From Patescibacteria group bacterium (GTDB taxonomy: Bacteria > Patescibacteria > Microgenomatia > Levybacterales > UBA12049): a stretch of DNA of 36,997 nucleotides. Under the pieces are notes generated by a model. That model had not been told where the DNA came from, ran no database searches, and saw nothing but the letters and a program-made list of their open reading frames with translations. Positions 11,276 through 19,261 of this stretch are shown piece after piece. The stretch covers positions 1 to 36,997 of the forward strand of contig JAMCTM010000019.1 in the NCBI GenBank assembly GCA_023379465.1. The letters are read 5' to 3'. The translations under genes were made by a program, and so were the position numbers. The stretch's first letter is position 1. Each line of letters begins with the position of its first letter.

Positions 11276-12105
11276 TGTTAAATGGCAAAAACCTAGCCGG
11301 CAACATTCTGAAAAGACTGGGCAGGAAAACAAATGAGCTTAGAAAAAGGGGCAAGATTCCGCGCCTGGCAATTATTTATATTGGCAGTGACCTTTCTTCA
11401 AAATCCTACATCGGACAAAAAGAAAAAAAAGCCCAAATCCTAGGCATACAAACAACCATCTACCGCTTTCGTGAATCGGTAGAGGATGACGCGATAATTA
11501 AGCTAATAAATAAATTAAATTCTTCTTCCGTTAACGGAATTATAATCCAGCAGCCCTTACCGAAACATCTTGATAAAGATTCTATCATAATGGCTGTTGC
11601 CGCGGACAAGGATGTTGACGGTTTCAGACCCGATTCAAAATACGATTCTCCAATTGCCCTGGCAGTAAATTACATTTTAGAATACATTTTTAGATCATCG
11701 CGCAATTCGAACAATAAAAATATACATAAATTTATTGGATGGTTATCAACAAAAGATATTTTAATAATAGGCAAGGGGGCTACGGGGGGAGGACCGGTTA
11801 TAAATTTCTTTAGGAAGAAAGGATTAAATATAAATGTAATTGACACCAAAACCCGCAACAAAAAAGAATTATTAAAGAACGCCGATATTATCATTTCCGC
11901 TGTCGGCAAAAAATCCGTCATAAGAGCCAATTTAATTAAAAAAGGAGTGATCCTAATCGGTATAGGACTCCATAATGAAAACGGAAAACTTTGCGGGGAC
12001 TATGATGAAAATGAAATCAAGGATATCGCTTCTTTTTATACTCCAACGCCCGGGGGAGTAGGCCCTGTAAATGTGGCCATGCTCCTAAAAAACCTGGCGG
12101 ACTAG
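11272..12105 (+). CDS. folD: Methylenetetrahydrofolate dehydrogenase/cyclohydrolase (FolD), divergent form
   Basis: The start ATG at 11272 overlaps the gyrA stop (ATGATG), implying translational coupling; an upstream in-frame start would lie deep within gyrA. The protein has about 277 residues. Family motifs are [11 protein letters not shown] with the catalytic lysine, [18 protein letters not shown] and the C-terminal [16 protein letters not shown]. FolD interconverts methylene-, methenyl- and formyl-tetrahydrofolate. Two features differ from the norm. The PCTP segment after DVDGF is not recognisable ([14 protein letters not shown] instead), and the dinucleotide-binding turn is GKGATGGGP rather than GRSxxVGxP. 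Cofactor preference may therefore differ. Confidence 0.88.
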   Translation: MMLNGKNLAGNILKRLGRKTNELRKRGKIPRLAIIYIGSDLSSKSYIGQKEKKAQILGIQTTIYRFRESVEDDAIIKLINKLNSSSVNGIIIQQPLPKHLDKDSIIMAVAADKDVDGFRPDSKYDSPIALAVNYILEYIFRSSRNSNNKNIHKFIGWLSTKDILIIGKGATGGGPVINFFRKKGLNINVIDTKTRNKKELLKNADIIISAVGKKSVIRANLIKKGVILIGIGLHNENGKLCGDYDENEIKDIASFYTPTPGGVGPVNVAMLLKNLAD

Positions 12106-12158
12106 GTCAGAAACAAACAAATTGGGTGCTTGACAAGAGGGGTATAATTAAGTCAATT

Positions 12159-12167
12159 TGGTAAACT
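12159..12167 (+). promoter_or_regulatory. Extended -10 element before the GrpB-like pseudogene
   Basis: TGGTAAACT fits the extended -10 pattern TGnTAnnnT and ends six bases before the ATG at 12174, the same spacing seen before other leaderless genes here. Another TATAAT at 12143-12148 follows a TTGACA at 12130 too closely to pair with it, so the true start is uncertain. Confidence 0.35.
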
Positions 12168-12173
12168 ATAAAC

Positions 12174-12706
12174 ATGCTTACTTGGGATGAAGAAGATTTT
12201 CTAAAAAAGATACCGGAAGACAAAAAGGTTACTGTCAAGCCTTTTGATAAAAAAATCACCCAAATCGCTGAGGGCATAATTAAAAAAGTACGGCAGGCTC
12301 TTCCAAATCTTGAGACCAGACATATGGGAGCCTCGGCATTGGAAATATCGGGACAGGGAGATATTGATATTTATATTTTTCTTCCACGGAAAATTTCAAT
12401 AAATTCACTCCTTTTTTAATTAAGCTCTTTGGAACTCCTAAGAGTAGCAAGAAGGATTCAATTACTTGGAGGCTTGAGGCAGAAGGACACGAAATCGAGT
12501 TGTATTTAACCGACCCAAACTCCGAATCAATGCGAAGACAAATCGCTGTTTTTGAAGCCCTCTCGAAAAACAAATCGTTAAGAAAAAAGTACGAAAAATT
12601 AAAAGAAAGTCTAAAGGATAAATCTTTCAGGAAGTATCAAAAAAACAAATACGAATTTTATCACAAGCTTTTAGACAAATTAACTATTGAGGATTTACGT
12701 ACGTAG
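12174..12706 (+). pseudogene. GrpB/UPF0157-type nucleotidyltransferase, frameshifted
   Basis: Two reading frames together give one family-like protein of about 175 residues. The first frame (to 12419) ends its homologous part with ETRHMGASALEISGQGDIDIYIFLP, which matches the His-x-Gly-Ser/Ala and D-x-D nucleotidyltransferase core. The second frame, one base back, is open from about 12383 and reads ENFNKFTPFLIKLFG, then HEIELYLTDPNSE and a lysine-rich helical tail ending at 12706 with the family's Y-x-x-x-K pattern. The change of frame lies near 12380-12392. No clean -1 slippery heptamer sits there, so a disabling indel or an assembly error is more likely than programmed frameshifting. Confidence 0.7.
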
Positions 12707-12789
12707 TTTAAAAGTAGATACAAGTTAATATCTTCATTGAATTTGTCTACAATATCCAAATTGTTTATAATAAAGTCATAAAGTTCAAA

Positions 12790-12898
12790 TGTAGTTTCTT
12801 TTACCCCTGCGACAAGTACTTTTCTTCGATATTTCGGTACCCAGACTATATGGTGCTGGGTTTGATAGGCAACATGCGCTTTGTACCTTTATCTTCAC
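12790..12898 (-). pseudogene. tnpA fragment (IS200-type Y1 transposase N-terminus)
   Basis: From the GTG at 12898 the minus strand reads V-K-I-K; then one extra G breaks the frame, and in the next frame it continues YKAHVAYQTQHHIVWVPKY and RRKVLVAGVKE. This is the highly conserved N-terminus of IS200/IS605 TnpA. After KE the similarity stops, although the frame stays open to about 12661. The HUH motif and the catalytic tyrosine are missing, so this is a dead remnant. Confidence 0.7.
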
Positions 12899-12928
12899 TT
12901 CCTTATTTTACACCAACCTAAACAGGAA

Positions 12929-12960
12929 CGTGGACAAACTTCCTCCACGCGCTAAAGCGC
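12929..12960. repeat. Two adjacent palindromes at the IS200/IS605-like end
   Basis: CGTGGA (12929-12934) pairs with TCCACG (12944-12949) around a nine-base loop, and GCGC-TAAA-GCGC follows at 12949-12960. Such imperfect subterminal hairpins are the recognition sites for Y1 transposases. Confidence 0.6.
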
Positions 12961-12988
12961 ATGGCTTCATGTAAGGAAAGAGTGATCG

Positions 12989-13741
12989 CTAGGGCTTCAG
13001 AATCAAGGTCGTCAGCATCGCCTTGAGGAAGCTTTTCAGGTCAAGATCCTCAGAGACAGAAAAATCCAGCATGCCCGTTCGGTAAGGAAGACGGATCTCG
13101 TAGCTTCCCGGGTAGCCAAGCTGGCCAGATGGGGTCTCAGATTCGTTTCCGGAAATCCCATCAACAATTATGTTCTGCGGGAGACCAGCCGGATATGGTT
13201 TGTCTGACCAGTAGGAGAAGCTGATATTGGGAGAGGGGAGCTTGGGGTCCGAGGATGGAGGATAGAAGGCGACCCACGTTTGAGGGTTCGCTCGATCAGC
13301 GCTAAGAGTCCAATCGGATGGGTAGCGCACGGAAAGACCCCAGGAGGCGTTAGAATACACCTTCCACGTAGACACGTCAACAGGAGCAGGGGTGATTTGA
13401 GCAAGAGGGACAAAAGTGGGTAATGCCGCAGCCGGATGGTGGAAGAGGGGTTGAGCTGAAACTGCCCAGGTTGGAGTAAGTGGTGATGTAGTTGGTGTGT
13501 TACTTGCTGGGCGGGAGCGGCTGGCAGGCGTCATTGTTTTGCCTGGTTGCGGTGTAGATCGGCTTTGGTTCAGGCCAAGATAGGCGCCTCCGCCAATCAA
13601 GACAACAGCGACGAACCCAACGGCGAGAAGAACTAGCGGTGAACGCCAGGTCATTACTGTCTCCGATCGTAACCCCGCTGCCTGATCGGCAACGCAGCTG
13701 CTTGGTTCCGGTTCGTTCTTATACTCATTTCCTGAATCCAT
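12989..13741 (-). CDS. Membrane-anchored protein with PsbP-like C-terminal domain
   Basis: The 250-residue protein has a short cytoplasmic N-terminus, one transmembrane helix (about 35-57, PLVLLAVGFVAVVLIGGGAY), then a Pro/Ser/Thr-rich linker (about 60-122) and a C-terminal domain beginning WKVYSNASWGLSVRYPSDW. That opening is typical of PsbP-like or lipoprotein-like extracellular domains in Patescibacteria. The domain would face outside the cell; its ligand is unknown. The gene is visibly richer in G+C than its neighbours and lies next to an IS200/IS605 remnant, which suggests acquisition by transfer. No convincing promoter was found. Confidence 0.7.
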   Translation of the reverse strand: MDSGNEYKNEPEPSSCVADQAAGLRSETVMTWRSPLVLLAVGFVAVVLIGGGAYLGLNQSRSTPQPGKTMTPASRSRPASNTPTTSPLTPTWAVSAQPLFHHPAAALPTFVPLAQITPAPVDVSTWKVYSNASWGLSVRYPSDWTLSADRANPQTWVAFYPPSSDPKLPSPNISFSYWSDKPYPAGLPQNIIVDGISGNESETPSGQLGYPGSYEIRLPYRTGMLDFSVSEDLDLKSFLKAMLTTLILKP

Positions 13742-13815
13742 AGGCTATGGAATAGTATGGCACACGCAACGGGGCAAACCCCCGAACGGGTCGTCAGGAC
13801 GGGCTATTTCGGGGC

Positions 13816-13844
13816 TTGACAAGAGACAAGGTATTTGTTAAATT
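13816..13844 (+). promoter_or_regulatory. pyrB promoter
   Basis: TTGACA (13816-13821), a 17-base spacer and TAAATT (13839-13844) give a good sigma-70-type promoter. The predicted start is close to 13851, so the leader is about 29 bases and begins at or inside the hairpin described at 13851-13879. Confidence 0.7.
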
Positions 13845-13850
13845 AAAATC

Positions 13851-13879
13851 CCGGAGACCAAAAAACCTCTGGATTTTTT
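13851..13879 (+). promoter_or_regulatory. Terminator-like hairpin plus T6 directly before the pyrB start
   Basis: CCGGAG (13851-13856) can pair with CTCTGG (13867-13872, one G-U pair) around a ten-base A-rich loop, followed by A and six T residues that end at the ATG (13880). The form is that of a short intrinsic terminator, and the whole predicted leader consists of it. It may act as a transcription attenuator or control ribosome access. No Shine-Dalgarno is present. Confidence 0.45.
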
Positions 13880-14836
13880 ATGGGAAGCAAAAGTCACCAT
13901 AACGGGATAAAGATTGAGTTTAAAGGTAAAGATATTATTGATTGCTCCCAATTCTCAAGAGAAGACATTGAGATTATTTTTAAAAAAACGGATCGGATTA
14001 GAAAGACGGTAATTGCTAAGGGCGGATTAAATACCCTGCGGCGCAAGATTATGGCGCCGCTTTTTTTTGAGCCTTCAACAAGAACATTCGCCTCTTTTGC
14101 GTCGGGAATGGAGCGCCTAGGCGGTTCGGTAATTCCCCTGCCAAATATGCAAACCACATCTGTTGCCAAGGGGGAAAGTTTTGAAGACACAATCAAGGTA
14201 TTCTCGTCTTACGCCGATATCTTGGTTATCCGCCATCCGGAAACCGGCATTGTTAAACATGCGGCCGATATTGCCTCCATACCGGTAATAAACGCCGGAG
14301 ACGGCATAGGAGAACACCCGACTCAAGCCCTTTACGATCTTTATACCATTAAAGACGAACTGGGACAAACAGACGGCCTGCGGGTCGTTTTTTTTGGGGA
14401 ACTCGGCCGCTACAGACCGGTAAATTCCCTGGCAAAACTTTTATCGCTTTTTCCCCAAACGGAGATAGCCTTTGTTTCACCGTCCCAAGGCAGGCTTCAG
14501 GCCGCAACCAGGGATTACCTAAAAGAAAGAAACGTCAGGTTTAGTGAAAGCGCTACGCTGACTAACATTATTGAAAAAGCCGATGTCTTATATGTTACCC
14601 GCATAAAAAAAGAATTCATGAGCGCCAAAATCTACAATAAAATGCATGGAAAATATAATGTTGACAATAAGCTCCTTATGAAAATGAAGAAAAAAAGCAT
14701 TGTCATGCATGCGCTGCCACGACTGGACGAGATCGAAAAAGAGGTTGATGAAGATTCCCGCGCCGTATACCTTGACTCCCAGATAAAAAACGGCATGTAT
14801 CTGAGAATGGCGCTTTTATCACTCATTCTGGCCTAA
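13880..14836 (+). CDS. pyrB: Aspartate carbamoyltransferase catalytic subunit
   Basis: The protein has 318 residues. The carbamoyl-phosphate motif is FFEPSTRTFASF (S-T-R-T), IRHPE contributes the conserved arginine, HPTQALYDLYTI is the carbamoyl-phosphate loop, and the aspartate-binding HALPRLDEI lies near the C-terminus. It condenses carbamoyl phosphate with aspartate, the first committed step of pyrimidine synthesis. No pyrI regulatory subunit is present in the window, so simple trimers are likely. carA follows 35 bases downstream and carB next, so the substrate-producing enzyme is encoded in the same run. The ATG is preceded by the hairpin and T-run leader. Confidence 0.95.
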   Translation: MGSKSHHNGIKIEFKGKDIIDCSQFSREDIEIIFKKTDRIRKTVIAKGGLNTLRRKIMAPLFFEPSTRTFASFASGMERLGGSVIPLPNMQTTSVAKGESFEDTIKVFSSYADILVIRHPETGIVKHAADIASIPVINAGDGIGEHPTQALYDLYTIKDELGQTDGLRVVFFGELGRYRPVNSLAKLLSLFPQTEIAFVSPSQGRLQAATRDYLKERNVRFSESATLTNIIEKADVLYVTRIKKEFMSAKIYNKMHGKYNVDNKLLMKMKKKSIVMHALPRLDEIEKEVDEDSRAVYLDSQIKNGMYLRMALLSLILA

Positions 14837-14871
14837 ATGCCTAACTTGGGGCATATTCAGTTAAATCTTAC

Positions 14872-16026
14872 ATGAAGGGAACACTAATTTTAGAAGACGG
14901 CTCTCATTTTGAAGGATTAAGTTTTGGTTTCTTATCGTCTTCGGCCGGAGAGGTTGTTTTTTCAACCGGCATGGTCGGATATCCGCAGAGCCTGACTGAT
15001 CCCTCCTACAAAGGACAGATATTAATCCTGACATATCCTATTATCGGCAATTATGGCGTGGCGGATAAAAAATATTGGGAATCCGAAGGAATAAAAGCCG
15101 CGGGACTTATTGTCTCAAATTATATTGATACCCCGTCTCATTTTTTAAGCAAAGAAACCCTTTCCGACTGGCTTAAAAGGGAAAAGATTCCGGCCATTGA
15201 AATAAACGATACCAGATTTCTTACGCAAAAAATCAGAGAGAAAGGGACAATGCTCGGAAAAATAGTTATAAAAGGCGATATAGAATTCTACGATCCAAAC
15301 AAGGAAAACCTTCTGCCAAAAGTCTGCGCAAACCAAATTAGGGTCTTGGAACCTGAGGCCTTTGTCTATCACGCGCCCGGCCCGTCCTTCGCCCAAAATC
15401 CGGCAAACCATAAAAAAATAACAGTCCTTCTTATAGATTGCGGGGCAAAAAGAAATATCATCCGCTCTCTTCTAAAAAGAGGGGTAAGGGTGATAACTGT
15501 CCCCTGGGACCGCGACCCCTTTTCCGACACTCAGCCTGCCATGCCGAGAACGCTCACCCAAGAAGGAAAACCGGTTTTTGACGCGATAGTTGTCTCAAAT
15601 GGCCCGGGCAATCCGCAAATGGCCGATAAAACTATCAACACAATTGCCAAGGCGCTAAAAAGGCAAATCCCGATACTGGGCATCTGCCTTGGCCATCAGC
15701 TGTTAACCCTGGCCCTGGGAGGGGGAACCGGCAAGCTAAAATACGGCCACAGAAGCCAAAATCAGCCATGTATCTTAAGCAAAAGCAAAAAATGTTTTAT
15801 AACAACCCAAAATCACGGGTTCTATGTCAATCGCATTCCGAATAATTTCAGAGCGTGGTTTACCAACGCGAATGACGGCACAAATGAAGGAATTATTCAC
15901 AAAAACCTGCCTATTATGTCTGTCCAGTTTCATCCGGAAGCAAATCCCGGACCCATGGATACGGAATGGGTCTTTGATTATTTTTTGGAAAGATTACCGC
16001 AGCCGCCGGGAGGGCAAAGTAAATAG
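14872..16026 (+). CDS. carA: Carbamoyl-phosphate synthase small (glutaminase) subunit
   Basis: The protein has 384 residues. Its N-terminal CPSase_sm domain contains STGMVGYPQSLTDPSYKGQ and LTYPIIGNYG. The C-terminal class I glutamine amidotransferase domain has the nucleophile in GICLGHQLLTLALGG (cysteine near residue 271) and the His-x-Glu pair in VQFHPEANPGPMD. It hydrolyses glutamine and passes ammonia to CarB. The N-terminal domain, particularly NYG and the TPSHFLS region, recalls the eukaryotic CAD and Bacteroidota branch more than the E. coli one. carB begins one base after the stop. Confidence 0.95.
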   Translation: MKGTLILEDGSHFEGLSFGFLSSSAGEVVFSTGMVGYPQSLTDPSYKGQILILTYPIIGNYGVADKKYWESEGIKAAGLIVSNYIDTPSHFLSKETLSDWLKREKIPAIEINDTRFLTQKIREKGTMLGKIVIKGDIEFYDPNKENLLPKVCANQIRVLEPEAFVYHAPGPSFAQNPANHKKITVLLIDCGAKRNIIRSLLKRGVRVITVPWDRDPFSDTQPAMPRTLTQEGKPVFDAIVVSNGPGNPQMADKTINTIAKALKRQIPILGICLGHQLLTLALGGGTGKLKYGHRSQNQPCILSKSKKCFITTQNHGFYVNRIPNNFRAWFTNANDGTNEGIIHKNLPIMSVQFHPEANPGPMDTEWVFDYFLERLPQPPGGQSK

Positions 16027-16027
16027 C

Positions 16028-19000
16028 ATGAGTAAAATTAAGAAGGTTCTTATTTTAGGTTCAGGGGCTCTGAAAATAGGGGAGGCCGGGGAGTTTGACT
16101 ATTCGGGTTCCCAAGCCATAAAGGCGTTAAAAGAGGAAAAAATAAAAACCATTTTGGTAAATCCCAATATCGCAACCGTCCAAACCTCTAAAAACCTGGC
16201 GGATGAGGTATACTTTCTGCCTGTTAACGATTATTTTGTAGAAAAGATCATAGAAAAGGAAAAACCGGATTCTATACTTTTGTCCTTTGGCGGACAAACT
16301 GCCTTAAATTGCGGCATTGCCTTAAATAAACGGTCTATTCTAAAAAAGCATAATGTAAAGATATTGGGCACGCCAATTAAGGCGATAATATTAACTGAGG
16401 ACAGAAAAAAATTTGCCGATCACCTTAGAAAATTAAAAATTCCAACCCCGGAAAGCCGCAGCGCCAAAAATATAAATGAGGCCTTAAAAATAGCGCGGCA
16501 GATAGGTTTTCCGGTAATGGTACGGTCAGGCTACGCGTTGGGCGGGCAGGGAAGCGGGGTGGCCTCCAATATAGATGAGTTAAAGGAGATTGCCGCCCGG
16601 GCCTTCGCGTTTGCGCCTCAAATTCTGGTAGAACAATACCTTCATCATTTTAAAGAGATTGAATATGAGATAGTGCGGGACAGATACGACAACTGTATCG
16701 CTGTCTGCAATATGGAAAACATGGATCCACTGGGAATACACACCGGAGAATCCATTGTAGTCGCTCCAAGCCAAACCCTGAATAATTTTGAATACCACGG
16801 CCTGCGATCAATTGCTGTCAAAATCGTCAGAAGCCTTGGCATAATCGGAGAATGCAATGTCCAATTTGCCCTCAATCCAAATCCCCGCAAAAACCTTCTT
16901 GATTATTACGTTATTGAGGTCAACGCCAGGCTTTCCCGAAGTTCCGCTCTTGCCTCAAAGGCAACCGGCTATCCGCTGGCCTGGGTGGCGGCTAAACTGG
17001 CAATCGGTAAAGGATTAACTGAAATCAAGAATAAAGTTACCCTGAAAACGTCAGCCTGCTTTGAACCCTCTCTCGATTATATCGTGGTTAAGATCCCCAG
17101 ATGGGATATAGAAAAATTCAGGGGCGCGGATGAGAGAATTGGCAGCAGCATGAAATCGGTAGGTGAGGTAATGGGCATAGGCAGAAAATTTGAAGAGGCA
17201 TATCAAAAAGCAATCCGGATGCTTGATTTAGATTTTGAAGGAGCAACAAGCGATACCCTGCTGGATAACGGAAAAACGATTACAGAGCTCCTCAAAACGC
17301 CCACGCCTAAAAGGATGTTTGCTGTGGCCGCGGCCATGAAATCGAATATTACCGCTTCGGAAATTTATAGGCTAACAGGCATAGACCCATGGTTTTTATA
17401 CCGGATTAAAAATATCGCGGATGCCGAAAAAAACATCCCGCCTAAACTGTCTAAGATTACAAAACAAAATCTCCTGGAGCTAAAAAAACTTGGGTTCTCC
17501 GACAAAAGAATAGGGACACTTGTAAATTCAACAGGGCTCTCGGTTAGAAAACTTCGGAAGAAATATAATATTATTCCTTATGTAATGAATATAGATACCA
17601 TGGCCGGGGAATTTCCCGCTAAAACAAACTATCTCTATTTAACCTATAACGCGAATCATAACGACATCACGCCATTGGGAAACAAAGGGGTCATGGTTCT
17701 GGGATCAGGACCCTATAGAATCGGGTCTTCGGTAGAATTCGACTGGACAAGCGTTAATACGGCTATTAATCTAAAAAAATATAACAAAGAATCCATAATT
17801 ATAAACTGCAATCCGGAAACTGTCTCCACGGACTATGATGTTTCAAAAAGGCTTTACTTTGAAGAGTTAACCTTCGAAAGACTGGCGGATATTTATGATT
17901 TTGAAAATCCGTTTGGGGTTATAGTTTCCGTTGGAGGACAAACGCCGAACAACAGAGCCAAGGCGCTAAAGGCGTATGGCGCCGAAATACTCGGCACTGA
18001 TCCTAAAAATATAGACCGGGCGGAGGAGAGGTCTAAATTCTCAAAACTCTTGGACAATCTTAATATCAACCAGCCGGCATGGAACAAATTTACAAATATT
18101 AAATCCGCTCTCTCTTTCTGCGAAAGAACCGGCTATCCCGTGCTTTTAAGACCTTCGTACGTTCTCTCGGGAACGCTGATGAGAATATGCCATAACAGGA
18201 ATGAGCTGACGCACTTTTTGCAGGACAAAACCAAGTTCTCCAAAGACTATCCGATAACCGTGTCCAAATTCATAGAGGAGGCCAAAGAGCTGGAATTTGA
18301 CGCGGTTTCTCAAAATGGAAAAATCATAACAGGGGCTATCTGCGAGCATATTGAAAATGCCGGAGTCCACTCCGGAGACGCGTCAATTGTTTTCCCCTCG
18401 CAAAAAACCAGCCGCCGGATACAGAAAATAATAGAAGAGACTGGCGAAAAACTTGCCGGAGCCCTTGCTATCACAGGGCCCTTCAACATCCAATTTCTGG
18501 TTAAGGAAAACACAATCCAGGTAATAGAAATAAATCTTCGTTCATCGAGAACTTTCCCTTTTATATCTAAAATAACAGGCGTAAATTTTAGTGAGCTTGC
18601 GACAGATGCTTTTTTTAATCAGGCAAAAGAACAGCTGATCCATACTAAAACAGGCTTTGCCGCCGTTAAAATCGCGCAGTTCTCTTTTGCCAGATTAACA
18701 GGCGCCGATCCGATAGTGCATGTTGAGATGTCGTCAACAGGAGAAGTCGCCTGTTTTGGCAAAGATACTAAGGAAGCGTTTTTAAAAGGAGAAATTGCCG
18801 TTGGCGGCAAGATTCCGCAAAAAGGCATATTTGTCTCTCTTGGCGGGGAAAGGAACAAGATTTTATTTCTGCCAAGCGTAAAAAAACTTGCCGCCCTGGG
18901 AATACCGATCTTTGCCACCAAAAATACCTCTATTTTTCTTGATAAAAACGGCATCAGGGCAAAACACCTTTATAAAATTCATGAAAAGAAATCTCCCAAT

Positions 19001-19225
19001 ATTCTTGAGTTTTTTCAAAAAGCAAAAATAGATCTGGCAATTAATATTACGGATGAAAAATTTAAAAAAGACATTGATGACGATTTTGCCATCCGCCGCT
19101 CTGCCACCGATCATAATATCCCCCTGTTTACCAAAATGGAAAAAGCCGGGATTTTCGCCGATGCCGTTACGGATAAAGCGCTCGATAACTTAGAGATTAA
19201 ATCCTGGAGCGAATATATAAAATGA
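16028..19225 (+). CDS. carB: Carbamoyl-phosphate synthase large subunit
   Basis: The ATG at 16028, one base after the carA stop, gives about 1065 residues, the full CarB length; an upstream in-frame start would overlap carA by 200 bases and is rejected. Two ATP-grasp halves are visible. The first begins GSGALKIGEAGEFDYSGSQA; the second begins VLGSGPYRIGSSVEFDW near residue 560. A C-terminal MGS-like domain follows (about 935-1065). It makes carbamoyl phosphate from bicarbonate, ATP and CarA-supplied ammonia. The EAGEFDYSGSQA form is again CAD/Bacteroidota-like. No arginine-pathway gene is nearby, so its role here is probably pyrimidine synthesis. Confidence 0.96.
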   Translation: MSKIKKVLILGSGALKIGEAGEFDYSGSQAIKALKEEKIKTILVNPNIATVQTSKNLADEVYFLPVNDYFVEKIIEKEKPDSILLSFGGQTALNCGIALNKRSILKKHNVKILGTPIKAIILTEDRKKFADHLRKLKIPTPESRSAKNINEALKIARQIGFPVMVRSGYALGGQGSGVASNIDELKEIAARAFAFAPQILVEQYLHHFKEIEYEIVRDRYDNCIAVCNMENMDPLGIHTGESIVVAPSQTLNNFEYHGLRSIAVKIVRSLGIIGECNVQFALNPNPRKNLLDYYVIEVNARLSRSSALASKATGYPLAWVAAKLAIGKGLTEIKNKVTLKTSACFEPSLDYIVVKIPRWDIEKFRGADERIGSSMKSVGEVMGIGRKFEEAYQKAIRMLDLDFEGATSDTLLDNGKTITELLKTPTPKRMFAVAAAMKSNITASEIYRLTGIDPWFLYRIKNIADAEKNIPPKLSKITKQNLLELKKLGFSDKRIGTLVNSTGLSVRKLRKKYNIIPYVMNIDTMAGEFPAKTNYLYLTYNANHNDITPLGNKGVMVLGSGPYRIGSSVEFDWTSVNTAINLKKYNKESIIINCNPETVSTDYDVSKRLYFEELTFERLADIYDFENPFGVIVSVGGQTPNNRAKALKAYGAEILGTDPKNIDRAEERSKFSKLLDNLNINQPAWNKFTNIKSALSFCERTGYPVLLRPSYVLSGTLMRICHNRNELTHFLQDKTKFSKDYPITVSKFIEEAKELEFDAVSQNGKIITGAICEHIENAGVHSGDASIVFPSQKTSRRIQKIIEETGEKLAGALAITGPFNIQFLVKENTIQVIEINLRSSRTFPFISKITGVNFSELATDAFFNQAKEQLIHTKTGFAAVKIAQFSFARLTGADPIVHVEMSSTGEVACFGKDTKEAFLKGEIAVGGKIPQKGIFVSLGGERNKILFLPSVKKLAALGIPIFATKNTSIFLDKNGIRAKHLYKIHEKKSPNILEFFQKAKIDLAINITDEKFKKDIDDDFAIRRSATDHNIPLFTKMEKAGIFADAVTDKALDNLEIKSWSEYIK

Positions 19226-19246
19226 CAGGACAGGAAGAATCGCATA

Positions 19247-19255
19247 TGATATACT
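19247..19255 (+). promoter_or_regulatory. Extended -10 promoter of the adenosine deaminase gene
   Basis: TGATATACT matches the extended -10 TGnTATAnT and ends six bases before the ATG at 19262, predicting a leaderless mRNA. The nearest -35-like hexamer (ATGACA at 19222-19227) is 22 bases upstream, too far to pair, but extended -10 promoters do not need one. The gene can thus be expressed apart from carB. Confidence 0.6.
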
Positions 19256-19261
19256 TCTTAG

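Larger units (their letters stand above)
12707..12970 (-). mobile_element. IS200/IS605-family remnant
   Basis: On the minus strand this segment begins with a subterminal hairpin region (12929-12960) and continues into the N-terminus of a Y1 transposase. The GCGCTTTAGCGC palindrome next to GGAGGAAGT is characteristic of IS200/IS605 ends. No catalytic tyrosine region, tnpB or second end can be found, so only a 5' fragment survives. It separates the broken GrpB-like gene from the GC-rich protein gene. Confidence 0.65.

Noticed and set aside
12130..12148. TTGACA followed closely by TATAAT before the GrpB-like gene
   Set aside because: The spacer is only seven bases, so these hexamers cannot form one promoter.
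12380..12392. Programmed -1 frameshifting in the GrpB-like gene
   Set aside because: No in-frame X-XXY-YYZ heptamer is present at the joint and no downstream stimulatory structure is clear; an indel is simpler.
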